Assembly (NCBI GenBank): GCA_937922085.1
Contig: CAKZVD010000003.1
Span: 1-64,000 of the forward strand
DNA length: 64,000 nucleotides
Source of the DNA: an uncultured Tenacibaculum sp.
Lineage (GTDB): Bacteria > Bacteroidota > Bacteroidia > Flavobacteriales > Flavobacteriaceae
Direction: 5' to 3'
This document shows, in pieces, positions 42,227 to 51,265 of this stretch; position 1 is the stretch's first letter, and every line of letters starts with the position of its first letter. The translations under genes were made by a program, and so were the position numbers. The notes under the pieces were generated by a model. It worked only from the letters and a program-made list of their open reading frames with translations. It did not search any database and was not told the DNA's origin.

Positions 42227-43393
42227 ATGGATAAAGATTTTAAAATGGTGGCTACTACCATAGCTGGTTTAGAAGGAGTTCTAGCAGATGAATTAAGGAA
42301 GCTAGGTGCTATGGAGGTTAAAGAAGGCATTAGAAGTGTCTATTTTAAAGGAGATAAAGGTTTTATGTATAAAGCTAATATCGCTTTAAGAACAGCTATA
42401 AGAATATTAAAACCAATTAAGAGAAGTAAAATATTTGATGAAGAAGATTTATATGAGGCGATACAAAGAGTTAGATGGGAACGAATCATTGATGTAGATG
42501 GTACTTTTGCCATTGATGCGGTTGTACATTCTAGGAATTTCACGACAAATTCTCATTATATTTCATTAAAATCAAAAGATGCTATCGCAGATTATTTTGT
42601 TCATAAATATAAAAAACGTCCTAATGTAGATATTAAGCATCCAGATATTAAAGTTCACATTCACATTCATAAAGAATGGTTAACTATTTCTTTAGATAGT
42701 TCTGGAGATTCATTGCATAAAAGAGGATATAGGAGTGCCACTAATATTGCTCCAATTAATGAAGTATTAGCTGCTGGTTTAGTATTGTTATCAGGTTATA
42801 AAGGAGAAGAGAACTTTATAGATCCTATGTGTGGTTCTGGTACCATATTAATAGAAGCTACGATGATTGCTAATAATATTCCTGCAAATATTAATAGAAA
42901 GCGTTTTGCCTTTGAAAATTGGAAAGAGTATGATGAAGATTTGTATTTCGTTATACAAGATTCTTTATTAAAAAAGATTCGAAGTTCTCATTTTAAGATA
43001 ATGGGATTTGATAAAGCTCCTTCCGCAGTAAATAAAGCAAAGCAAAATATTATAAATGCAAATTTAGAAGAGTTTATTGGGGTACATCATGTAAATTTCT
43101 TTAATTCTAAAAAAGAAGTTTTTGGTAAAACTACTATTTTATTTAATCCTCCATACGGAGAACGTTTAAACATAGACGTAGAGGAATTTTATGGTAAAAT
43201 AGGAGATACACTTAAGCATGGTTATCCAGATTCAACAGCTTGGGTAATAACCTCAGATATGAGTGCACTTAAATCTGTTGGTTTAAAAACCTCTAAAAGA
43301 ATACCTATTAAAAATGGTGATTTAGATTGTAGGTTTGTAAAATATGAATTATATGAAGGAAGTAAAAAAATAAAAAAAGAAGATGCTATATAA
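42227..43393 (+). CDS. THUMP-domain 23S rRNA-type guanine methyltransferase (RlmL-like)
   Basis: 388 residues. N-terminal ferredoxin-like and THUMP RNA-binding part (about 1-160), then a Rossmann methyltransferase with motif I FIDPMCGSGTILIEA (about 199) and the catalytic NPPYGERL (about 303) that marks amino-N2-guanine methylation of RNA. It corresponds to the first half of E. coli RlmKL. The leader is short: the -7 box ends 19 bp before the start. The gene ends in its own terminator. Confidence 0.92.
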   Translation: MDKDFKMVATTIAGLEGVLADELRKLGAMEVKEGIRSVYFKGDKGFMYKANIALRTAIRILKPIKRSKIFDEEDLYEAIQRVRWERIIDVDGTFAIDAVVHSRNFTTNSHYISLKSKDAIADYFVHKYKKRPNVDIKHPDIKVHIHIHKEWLTISLDSSGDSLHKRGYRSATNIAPINEVLAAGLVLLSGYKGEENFIDPMCGSGTILIEATMIANNIPANINRKRFAFENWKEYDEDLYFVIQDSLLKKIRSSHFKIMGFDKAPSAVNKAKQNIINANLEEFIGVHHVNFFNSKKEVFGKTTILFNPPYGERLNIDVEEFYGKIGDTLKHGYPDSTAWVITSDMSALKSVGLKTSKRIPIKNGDLDCRFVKYELYEGSKKIKKEDAI

Positions 43394-43411
43394 TATAGAG
43401 CATCTTCTTTT
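43375..43411 (+). terminator. Terminator overlapping the end of the RNA methyltransferase gene
   Basis: AAAAGAAGATGCT pairs with AGCATCTTCTTTT around an AT-rich loop; the stop codon lies inside the hairpin. The gap that follows to 43668 holds no feature I can support. Confidence 0.85.
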
Positions 43412-43668
43412 CGATAAAAATTCCTTGTTTCTATAAGGCAAAGACTTTATTTTTTCTAGATGTTAAGGTTGTTTTGTGTTTTTTATAACCAACTTATTAA
43501 CAGTGTTATGTAGTTAAATGATTGATTACCTGAGACCTGCCTTGAAATAGAAGAGTAAAATTCTTATAGATACCTTGTACTCTTGAGTTGAGGGAATTCA
43601 TCTTCTTAACTTTCTTTTAAGCAAGTAATCTTTTGGTGAAATCTAATATTCTAATAAGTGATTGTTAT

Positions 43669-44439
43669 TTAGTTGTTTAAAGTATACTTACTAAAGCTCT
43701 TCCCATTTATTTGAGTGTATTTAGAATCAATTTCGTAGTTTACTTTCATATTTTTAATATCAAAATCTCCATTAACTTTTGTGTATTTGATATTTAAATC
43801 TTCTTCAAATTTCACATTATTAAAAGAAACTCCATTCTTAAATTCTGTATACTTATAAGTTGCAGTTTCTTTAAAAATAGAGTTAGAGAAACTTACAAAC
43901 TGTTTAAATTCAGCATATTTAAAAGTAGCAGGCTCCTCAAAATGTACATTTTCAAAAGAAATATTTTTCATGAATTTAGCATATTTAAAAGTACTATCTT
44001 CTAAAAATTTAGTTCCACTAAAATCAGTGTTTTTTGAAAAATCAGAATATTTGAACATTGCCTTTCTCTTAAAGGTACAGTCTTTTATAATTACATCACT
44101 TTCAAAGTTAGCTACAAAAGTATATCCGCTATCTTCATCTGGTATATAAGCTAAAACATCATCATTAAAAGTACAATCAACAAATGAAATTCTTCCAGTT
44201 ATTTGTTTTTCAATAGTATTTGAGCCTCCTTTATTCCACCAACGACTTTTCCTTTTAGGTAAATTAGGTAAAGCGTCATTCATATACGTTAAATCTAACA
44301 CACCATCTATAATAGCATTACTAACAGTAATATCTTTTCCTGCTTTTATCTCTTTTAAAAGATCTGAAGCAGATACTTTATTTTGACTTTGGATGTTTGT
44401 TGTTACTATGAATGTAAATAATATTAATAAGTATCTCAT
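43669..44439 (-). CDS. Exported pentapeptide-repeat-like protein
   Basis: 256 residues with a cleavable signal (about 1-18, IQSQ). From about residue 110 the chain is a regular series of ~20-residue double coils with Phe at fixed places (FKYSDF, FKYAKF, FKYAEF, YKYTEF), as in the pentapeptide right-handed beta-helix. The function of exported members is unknown; protein binding or structural roles are likely. It is monocistronic. Confidence 0.82.
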   Translation of the reverse strand: MRYLLILFTFIVTTNIQSQNKVSASDLLKEIKAGKDITVSNAIIDGVLDLTYMNDALPNLPKRKSRWWNKGGSNTIEKQITGRISFVDCTFNDDVLAYIPDEDSGYTFVANFESDVIIKDCTFKRKAMFKYSDFSKNTDFSGTKFLEDSTFKYAKFMKNISFENVHFEEPATFKYAEFKQFVSFSNSIFKETATYKYTEFKNGVSFNNVKFEEDLNIKYTKVNGDFDIKNMKVNYEIDSKYTQINGKSFSKYTLNN

Positions 44440-44501
44440 GGTATGTGGTTTTACTGGTTTATTATAAAGACATTATTTTTTTTGAAATGTTACAGTAAAA
44501 A

Positions 44502-44526
44502 AAAACACCCAAATTTTGGGTGTTTT
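44502..44526 (-). terminator. Terminator of the HU gene
   Basis: AAAACACCCAAA and TTTTGGGTGTTTT form a tight hairpin 22 bp after the stop of the minus-strand HU gene. Confidence 0.85.
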
Positions 44527-44547
44527 ATATAGAATTAATTGTGATTT

Positions 44548-44820
44548 CTAGTTTACAGAGTCACTTAAACCAGCTCCAGCTTTAAACTTTACTACATTTT
44601 TAGCAGCAATTTGAATTTCTTTACCAGTTTGAGGGTTTCTTCCTGTTCTTGCAGCTCTTTCAGATACAGACCAAGTTCCCCAACCTACTAAAGCAACTTT
44701 ATCTCCTTTTTTAAGAGCTCCAGTTACATTGTTAGTTAAAGAATCTAATGCAGCCTTAGCAGCAGCTTTAGAAATTCCTGCGTCAGCAGCCATTGCGTCG
44801 ATTAACTCAGACTTGTTCAT
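44548..44820 (-). CDS. hup: HU family nucleoid DNA-binding protein
   Basis: 90 residues, the full HU length. [52 protein letters not shown] is the helical dimerisation body, and [28 protein letters not shown] the DNA-binding arm and final strand. It bends and packs DNA as a dimer. The codon use is more biased than in neighbours, as expected for a highly expressed gene, and the promoter has both consensus boxes. Confidence 0.95.
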   Translation of the reverse strand: MNKSELIDAMAADAGISKAAAKAALDSLTNNVTGALKKGDKVALVGWGTWSVSERAARTGRNPQTGKEIQIAAKNVVKFKAGAGLSDSVN

Positions 44821-44868
44821 AATTATAGATTTTAAAATTAATTAATAAATATTGCATAAAATGCGTAA

Positions 44869-44899
44869 CAAATATAGATTTAATGCGGTATTGCGCAAA
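44869..44899 (-). promoter_or_regulatory. Consensus Bacteroidota promoter of the HU gene
   Basis: On the minus strand TTTG is followed after 19 bp by TATATTTG, the full -33/-7 consensus. The leader is about 45 nt. This is the best promoter in the window and fits strong expression. Confidence 0.75.
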
Positions 44900-45002
44900 T
44901 TTGAACCCTAAAAAACAGGCATTTTGTTAATAAGTCGTACATATTTGTTAATAACGTTAAAGAAAATACCTTAAAAATCTTTAATCCCTCATTAATAAAG
45001 GG

Positions 45003-45947
45003 CTAGAGAACTTTTGCTTCTTTATCAAATGAAAAACCATTTAATAAACTTTGTGCATCTAGTTTTTTCTTTCCAGAAAGTTTAATTTCTTGCATTAATA
45101 AGAATCCGTCACTAACTGCTACTTTTAACTCTTTTTTAGTTGTTATAATATTTCCTATAGTATAATTGTGTGCTACTTCTTCTTTATCTACTTTATAAAT
45201 TTTTGCAGCAATTTCATCCTCTCCATTTTTAATGGTTGTCCACGCGGCAGGATATGGGTTTAAACCTCTTATATGATTATAGATATCATTTAATGATTTT
45301 ATCCAATCTATTTTACAATTATGAGGGTACAATTTTGGAGCAGATTTTTCTTCTAAATCGGGCTGTTTTACAGTTACTACATCACCTTTAGCTATTAAAT
45401 CAACAGTTTCTGTAACTAAATCAGCCCCTAAATACATTAATCTATCATGTAATTCACCAACAATTTCGCTTTCTTCTATAGCGATAGCCTTTTGTAAAAT
45501 AATTTCTCCTGTATCTATTTTATCATCAATAAAGAAGGTTGTAACACCTGTTTTCTTTTCACCATTTATAATAGCCCAATTAATAGGAGCGGCTCCTCTA
45601 TATTCAGGTAATAAAGAAGCATGTAAATTAAAAGTACCATATTCAGGCATTTTCCAAACCATAGTTGGTAACATTCTAAAAGCAACTACAATTTGTAAAT
45701 TGGCTTTTAAAGCTTTTAATTCTTCTAAAAAAGAAGGAGCTTTTAAATTTTTAGGCTGTAAAACAGGAAGGTTTTCCGATACAGCATATTTCTTAACGGC
45801 AGATTCGTTTAATTTTCTTCCTCTACCTGCTGGTTTATCAGTTGCCGTAATTACACCAACTATATTATATTTTTGGTCAACTAATTTTTTTAAAATGGTA
45901 ACTGCAAAATCGGGAGTTCCCATAAAAACAATTCGTATGTCTTTCAT
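45003..45947 (-). CDS. fmt: Methionyl-tRNA formyltransferase
   Basis: 314 residues. The N-terminal hydrolase-like domain has RIVFMGTPDFAV and the catalytic block NLHASLLPEYRGAAPINWAIINGE (His of HASLLP), followed by GVTTFFIDDKIDTGEI. The C-terminal OB-type domain (about 210-310) binds tRNA. It formylates initiator Met-tRNA. It follows recQ directly (the ATG is at the recQ stop), indicating an operon. Confidence 0.96.
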   Translation of the reverse strand: MKDIRIVFMGTPDFAVTILKKLVDQKYNIVGVITATDKPAGRGRKLNESAVKKYAVSENLPVLQPKNLKAPSFLEELKALKANLQIVVAFRMLPTMVWKMPEYGTFNLHASLLPEYRGAAPINWAIINGEKKTGVTTFFIDDKIDTGEIILQKAIAIEESEIVGELHDRLMYLGADLVTETVDLIAKGDVVTVKQPDLEEKSAPKLYPHNCKIDWIKSLNDIYNHIRGLNPYPAAWTTIKNGEDEIAAKIYKVDKEEVAHNYTIGNIITTKKELKVAVSDGFLLMQEIKLSGKKKLDAQSLLNGFSFDKEAKVL

Positions 45948-47831
45948 CTACTTTAAAAAATAAGTGTTATAATCTGTTATGTTAATTTTCTCTTCTGCAA
46001 GTAATTTTTGCAAATGTATTAAAATGTCTTTTTCTATATAGGGTATTTGATCTCCTATTTCTTTAGGAGTAAGTTCTTTATTAATTTGTAAGAGTGCTAG
46101 TATTTTAGAAGATATATCGGAATCTATCTTTCTATTTTGTAAACAAACATCACAAATTCCGCATTTTTTAACTTTCTTTTCATTAAAATAATCTAAAATT
46201 TGAATGTTTCTACAAATGCGATCATTTTTAACGAATTGAATTAAAGATCTAAATTTTTCATTTTTATATTTTAAATAACTTTGAATACTTTTAGATATGC
46301 GATTAACTGTTTTATCATCCTCTCGAGGTTGTAAAAAAAACAACTCACTATTTTTAGTTGATTTAGCATATTTAATAAGTTCTAAATCATTTAATTTTTC
46401 TAGATTAGAAATTACTTTATAAGAAGTTATGCCTAGTTTTTTTGCTATTTTAAATTCATCAATTTTTACTGCTTTTTCAAATATACCTCCATATATTCTT
46501 AAAATAGCATCGATAAAAAAGGATTGATCTTTTATTGATCTTTTATAATTTATAATTTGAGAATGCGTAGCTATAAATTGCAAAGTAGATTTTTGTACTC
46601 CATAATTATTCAACTCAATAATACCATAGTTATTTAAAATTTGTAGTGCATTAAATGTTCTATTAGGAATCAGTTGATATTTATTACAATATTCTAAAAG
46701 GTTAAATTCGTAGCTATCCTCAATCAATTCACCTTTAGAAATTTGAAAATGTTGATACAACTTATTATGCACAATTTTTATCTCTTTAATAGAAGGCAGT
46801 GTTTTTTTATGTAAATCGATAGCTAATTGTATATCGCTATTATTTGTTAAAGTTACTCCGAATGACTTTTTTCCGTTTCTACCAGCTCTACCAGCTTCTT
46901 GTATATAGTTTTCTATAGATTTAGGTAAATCATAATGAATCACGATTTTCACATTCGATTTATCTATTCCCATTCCAAAAGCATTGGTAGCAACCATTAT
47001 CGGAGTTTCTTCATTCATCCAATTCGTATAAGCTGCTTTTTTTTCAATAGGAGTAAGTCCACCATGATAAAAGCTGCTTTTAAAACTACGTGCATTTAAA
47101 TAATTAGAAAGTTCTTTTGTTTTTGCTCTTGAATTTACATAAATAATAGAAGGGGAGTGGTTCTTTTTAAAAATCTGTTGTAGTTTAGATAACTTATCTT
47201 CTGTATAAAAAATTTGATATGCTAAGTTTTTTCTAAAGAATGATTTTTTAAAGATTAACGGATCTTTTAAATCTAAGCTAGTATGAATATCATTAATTAC
47301 ATTATTAGTTGCAGTTGCTGTTAAAGCAATGATATTTGTGTTGTTTAATTCTTTTAAAACATTTAATTTTAGATAAGAAGATCTAAAATCATGACCCCAT
47401 TCAGAAATACAATGTGCTTCATCTACGACAAAAAAAGAAATTGTTAATTCTTTTATTTTTTGCTGAATAAATCTAGACTGTATCCTTTCTGGTGATATGT
47501 ATAGAAATTTACAAGGACTGTATTTTAGGTTGTCAAACAATGTGATCATCTCATCTTGAGAAGTTCCAGATGGAATGTGCAAGGCTTTAATTCCTTTATT
47601 ATCTAATTGTTTTATTTGATCTTCTATTAAAGCAACTAACGGAGAAATTACAACACAAACCCCTTTTAATAGTAATGCTGGTATTTGAAAACAAATTGAT
47701 TTTCCTCCTCCTGTAGGTAATAAAGCAATGGTATCATTACCATTTAAAACAGCTTTGATTATTTCTAATTGTTTGGGTCTAAAAGAATCAAAACCCCAGT
47801 ATTCTGATAAAACTGTTTCAGGAGTATTCAC
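45948..47831 (-). CDS. recQ: RecQ-family ATP-dependent DNA helicase
   Basis: 627 residues. Helicase motifs: LLPTGGGKSICFQ (Walker A), VVDEAHCISEWGHDFR (DEAH), LTATAT, and QEAGRAGRNGKK (motif VI). A zinc-binding part (CRNIQILDYFNEKKVKKCGICDVC) and a winged-helix region follow. No HRDC domain is evident, so this is the shorter flavobacterial RecQ. It unwinds forked DNA 3'-5' in repair. It lies between an AAA_28 NTPase gene (2 bp) and fmt. Confidence 0.93.
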   Translation of the reverse strand: MNTPETVLSEYWGFDSFRPKQLEIIKAVLNGNDTIALLPTGGGKSICFQIPALLLKGVCVVISPLVALIEDQIKQLDNKGIKALHIPSGTSQDEMITLFDNLKYSPCKFLYISPERIQSRFIQQKIKELTISFFVVDEAHCISEWGHDFRSSYLKLNVLKELNNTNIIALTATATNNVINDIHTSLDLKDPLIFKKSFFRKNLAYQIFYTEDKLSKLQQIFKKNHSPSIIYVNSRAKTKELSNYLNARSFKSSFYHGGLTPIEKKAAYTNWMNEETPIMVATNAFGMGIDKSNVKIVIHYDLPKSIENYIQEAGRAGRNGKKSFGVTLTNNSDIQLAIDLHKKTLPSIKEIKIVHNKLYQHFQISKGELIEDSYEFNLLEYCNKYQLIPNRTFNALQILNNYGIIELNNYGVQKSTLQFIATHSQIINYKRSIKDQSFFIDAILRIYGGIFEKAVKIDEFKIAKKLGITSYKVISNLEKLNDLELIKYAKSTKNSELFFLQPREDDKTVNRISKSIQSYLKYKNEKFRSLIQFVKNDRICRNIQILDYFNEKKVKKCGICDVCLQNRKIDSDISSKILALLQINKELTPKEIGDQIPYIEKDILIHLQKLLAEEKINITDYNTYFLK

Positions 47832-47833
47832 TA

Positions 47834-48364
47834 TTATAAAGAATTCAAAATAAACTCACATCTATTTTTTACAGCACCAAAAGGAACATTTATAATTTCA
47901 TATCCTAACTCATTATATGCATCAAATAGAAATTTACTTATTAATTCAGATTGTTCAAAAGTTTCATAACGTTCGTTATCTGACTTATAAATTTCTTTCC
48001 AAGGAAGAAATTGAAATATTTTAGTGTACCTATATTCTTCACTTTTTTCAATAAAAACATCCGGAAATTCCGTTTTAAAATACCTCATGTAAGCATGAAT
48101 ACTTGGAATTCCTCTATCAAAAAAAACGATTTGATCAATTACATTATTCGCTTCTAAAAACTGTTTTTCTCTACCTTCTAACAGTTTGTTACTAAACAAA
48201 ATAGGTTCTGTTAAAAACAATTGATCTATGCCTTCTTTTTTAGCTTGTTTTGTTACCTCTCTAGATATTTCTGGCATGCATTTATACCCTTGTTTGTTTA
48301 ACTGTCTTAAAACAGATGTTTTTCCTGTACCAGGTCCTCCTATGAAAACAATTTTTTGTTGCAT
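47834..48364 (-). CDS. AAA_28-type ATPase/kinase-like NTPase
   Basis: 176 residues with Walker A GGPGTGKTSVLRQL at the N-terminus and a Walker B-like IVFFDRGIPSIHAYMRYF. The pattern EISREVTKQAKKEG is typical of the AAA_28 family, often compared to nicotinamide-riboside-kinase-like NTPases. The substrate is unknown. It is first in an operon with recQ and fmt. Confidence 0.87.
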   Translation of the reverse strand: MQQKIVFIGGPGTGKTSVLRQLNKQGYKCMPEISREVTKQAKKEGIDQLFLTEPILFSNKLLEGREKQFLEANNVIDQIVFFDRGIPSIHAYMRYFKTEFPDVFIEKSEEYRYTKIFQFLPWKEIYKSDNERYETFEQSELISKFLFDAYNELGYEIINVPFGAVKNRCEFILNSL

Positions 48365-48408
48365 ACAGCAAAAATACTAGATTAGATGATTATATATGAT
48401 AAATAACG

Positions 48409-48416
48409 TAATTTTG
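48409..48416 (+). promoter_or_regulatory. -7 box ahead of the DUF493-parvulin operon
   Basis: TAATTTTG matches TAnnTTTG, 64 bp before the DUF493 start. No clear -33 element. Confidence 0.4.
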
Positions 48417-48480
48417 TCTTCAATTTTTTTAGAAAAAAAAAGTTTAAATTTTAAAACTTATTTAAGTAAAAGTCGTTTTT

Positions 48481-48762
48481 ATGTCAGATAGAGAAGCATT
48501 TTATGTAAATTTAAAGCAGAAATTAATAGAAACAACAACGTTTCCTTCAGCATATTTATATAAATTTATAGTGCCTACTACTAAAGATCAAGTAAAAGAG
48601 GTTCAAGATATATTTAATAAAGGAGGAGCTGTTATAAACACAAGAAAATCTCGAACAGGAAAATACACGAGTGTTTCTATCCATTTAAATGTTTCGAGTG
48701 CAGATGAAGTAATTACATATTACAAACAAGCAGACAAAATAGAAGGTATAATTTCATTATAA
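48481..48762 (+). CDS. DUF493 family protein (YbeD-like)
   Basis: 93 residues with a ferredoxin-like fold pattern: FPSAYLYKFIVPTTKDQVKEVQDIF and KYTSVSIHLNVSSADEVITYY. This matches YbeD/DUF493, small ACT-like proteins thought to be regulatory. It starts an operon of five genes with three parvulin-type chaperones and a MoxR ATPase, 6 bp before the next. Confidence 0.88.
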   Translation: MSDREAFYVNLKQKLIETTTFPSAYLYKFIVPTTKDQVKEVQDIFNKGGAVINTRKSRTGKYTSVSIHLNVSSADEVITYYKQADKIEGIISL

Positions 48763-48768
48763 ATATAA

Positions 48769-50391
48769 ATGAGAAGTAAATTAATTTTAATTGTTTTTTT
48801 AGGGTTTAAAATCATTGGTTTAGCACAACAAGATAAAGTGTTGTTAACCATTAATAAAAAACCAGTGTATGTATCTGAATTTAAAACAGTATACGAGAAA
48901 AATTTAGATCAAATAAAAGAGGAAGAAAAAGATATTGATAAAAATTTAGATCTATTTATCAATTATAAATTAAAATTATTAGATGCCTATAGTTTAAAAT
49001 TAGATACTAATAAAACTTACTTAAATGAATTAAACTCGTACAAAAACCAGTTAATGGTTCCGTATTTGTACGACAAGGATTTTAAAGAAAAGTTACTAAA
49101 ACAATCTTATGATAGAACTATAGAAGAAGTAAAAGCTAGTCATATTTTAATTAGTTTTTCGAATACTAAAAAGGTAGATTCTTTAGCTATTAAACAAAAA
49201 TTAAATACGATAAGAGATCGAGTTACAAAAGGGGAATCTTTTGAAAAATTGGCAAAAGAATTTTCAAATGATCCTTCTGCAAAAGTAAATGGGGGTGATT
49301 TAGGATATTTTTCAGCATTTAGAATGGTATATCAATTTGAAGAAGCTGCTTACAATACTAAAATAGGCGCTGTATCTAAACCTTTTAAAACACGTTTTGG
49401 ATACCATATTTTAAAAGTTACAGACAAAAGAAAATCTAAAGGAGAATTTGAAGTAGCACATATTTTAATTAGAAACAACGAAGAGAATAAAAATAAGCAA
49501 GACATAGAATCAGTATATTCTGAATTACAAAAAGGAATCTCATTTGCTGAATTAGCAAAAAAGAATTCACATGATAAAGGATCTGCAGCAAATGGAGGGA
49601 AATTACCAAAATTTGGTTCAGGAAGAATGGTTTTACCATTTGAAAACGAAGTATTAAAGTTGAAAAATGAAGGAGATTTCTCAAAACCGTTTAAAACTCA
49701 ATTTGGATGGCATATTGTTAAATTAATTAAAAAGCATCCTATCAAACCTTTTTCTGAAATGAAAGAGGAACTTCAACGTAGAATAAGATCTAGTAATAGA
49801 GGTAATTTATCTACACAAAAGTTGATCAATGATTTAAAAAATAAATACACTATAAAAGAAAATAAAAGTTTTATCAGTTTACTAAATAGTAATAAGGATA
49901 CAGAATTTACCGAAAAACAAAGAGAGGAAGCCGTTTTTACTGTTGAAAATAAAGCAATTAAATTAAATTCGTTTTTAGATTATATAAAAAACAAAGGGTA
50001 TTTAAAGGTAAATGATTTATGGTTAAAATTTAAAAATGAAGAAGTTTTAAATTATTATAAAGAGACTTTAAGTACTATTTATCCTGAGTATAAAAGTACT
50101 TTACAGGAGTATAAAGATGGGTTGTTATTGTTTGATTTAATGAAATTAAAAATTTGGGATCATTCACAGAAAGATTCTTCTGAATTGGAACAATTTTTTG
50201 AAGAAAACAAAAACAAATATAAAACTAAAACATTAAAAGAGATTAAGTTAGAAGACGTTAAAGGGAATGTAATTAGTGATTACCAGCAATATTTAGAAAA
50301 AAATTGGATAGACAATTTAAGAGCTAAAAATAAAATAAAAGTAAAAAAAGGAGCTTTAAAAGAATTAAAAAAACATTACACCAAAATTTAA
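48769..50391 (+). CDS. Periplasmic parvulin-type peptidyl-prolyl isomerase, two PPIase domains
   Basis: 540 residues. Signal peptide (about 1-20, LAQQ), N-terminal chaperone helices (about 25-115), two tandem rotamase domains (about 120-220: ASHILISF...FSNDPSAKVNGGDLGYF; about 225-320: AHILIR...NSHDKGSAANGGKLPKF) and a long Lys-rich C-terminal region. It resembles SurA/PpiD in function, folding outer-membrane proteins in the periplasm. It is the first of three related genes in a row. Confidence 0.92.
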   Translation: MRSKLILIVFLGFKIIGLAQQDKVLLTINKKPVYVSEFKTVYEKNLDQIKEEEKDIDKNLDLFINYKLKLLDAYSLKLDTNKTYLNELNSYKNQLMVPYLYDKDFKEKLLKQSYDRTIEEVKASHILISFSNTKKVDSLAIKQKLNTIRDRVTKGESFEKLAKEFSNDPSAKVNGGDLGYFSAFRMVYQFEEAAYNTKIGAVSKPFKTRFGYHILKVTDKRKSKGEFEVAHILIRNNEENKNKQDIESVYSELQKGISFAELAKKNSHDKGSAANGGKLPKFGSGRMVLPFENEVLKLKNEGDFSKPFKTQFGWHIVKLIKKHPIKPFSEMKEELQRRIRSSNRGNLSTQKLINDLKNKYTIKENKSFISLLNSNKDTEFTEKQREEAVFTVENKAIKLNSFLDYIKNKGYLKVNDLWLKFKNEEVLNYYKETLSTIYPEYKSTLQEYKDGLLLFDLMKLKIWDHSQKDSSELEQFFEENKNKYKTKTLKEIKLEDVKGNVISDYQQYLEKNWIDNLRAKNKIKVKKGALKELKKHYTKI

Positions 50392-50395
50392 TTAA

Positions 50396-51265
50396 TTGAA
50401 AAAATTAATTTTCTACATATTATTCATCTTGTTTTTTTCTTCATGTGATAAGTTAGATTTTTTGAAATCTAAGAAAACAGAAGTAAGAAATGAACCTGTA
50501 ATAGCTTCTGTAGGAAATATTAATCTTTATTTATCAGATATAGAAGGAGTAGTACCTAGAGATATACCAAGTAAAGACAGTATTATACTTGTTAAAAGTT
50601 TTATTAACTCTTGGGCTAAACAACAATTATTATTGCAAAAAGCAGAGAAAAATGTTTCTGATGTTAATAATAAAGAGATAGATCTTTTGGTTAAAAATTA
50701 CAGAGAAAGTCTTTACATAAATGGATATAAAGAAAATTTAATTAATCAACAATTAGATACTGTAGTTTCTGATAGAGAAATCTTAGGATATTATTCCTCT
50801 AATAAAGATAATTTTAGATTGAATGAAGAGTTACTTCAGATGAAGTTTATTTATTTCGGAAAAGATTTTATAGATAAAAAAGAAGCTATCGAAAAATTTA
50901 AATCAAATACGGTAGAAGATTTAGAAATGCTAGAAAATTTAACAATTAATTTTAAAGATTATAAATTGAGAGATTCTACTTGGGTTACCTACGATAAGTT
51001 TCTCTTAAAAATCCCTCCTTTTAGGTATACTTCTAGGGAGAAACTGTTAAAAAAATCAAAATTCATTCAAAAAGAAGATAGTTTAGGAGTATATTTGGTC
51101 GCTGTGAATAAGATTTTAAAAAGAAATGATGTAGCACCATTAAGTTACATTAGAAACAATATTAAACAACTTATTTTACATAAACGTAAGATAGAATTAG
51201 TAAGAGAGATAGAAAAAACGTTGATTAATGATGCAATTAAAAACAATGAATTTAAAGAGTATTAG
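50396..51265 (+). CDS. SurA-N-like lipoprotein, chaperone-type, without clear PPIase domain
   Basis: 289 residues from a TTG start 4 bp after the previous stop. A type II signal (LFFSSC) anchors it. The helical region AKQQLLLQKAEKNV resembles the SurA N-terminal chaperone part, but the rotamase motif (SHILI...GG.LG) is absent. It probably works in the same outer-membrane assembly route as its two neighbours. Its end overlaps the first codons of the next track ORF. Confidence 0.8.
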   Translation: MKKLIFYILFILFFSSCDKLDFLKSKKTEVRNEPVIASVGNINLYLSDIEGVVPRDIPSKDSIILVKSFINSWAKQQLLLQKAEKNVSDVNNKEIDLLVKNYRESLYINGYKENLINQQLDTVVSDREILGYYSSNKDNFRLNEELLQMKFIYFGKDFIDKKEAIEKFKSNTVEDLEMLENLTINFKDYKLRDSTWVTYDKFLLKIPPFRYTSREKLLKKSKFIQKEDSLGVYLVAVNKILKRNDVAPLSYIRNNIKQLILHKRKIELVREIEKTLINDAIKNNEFKEY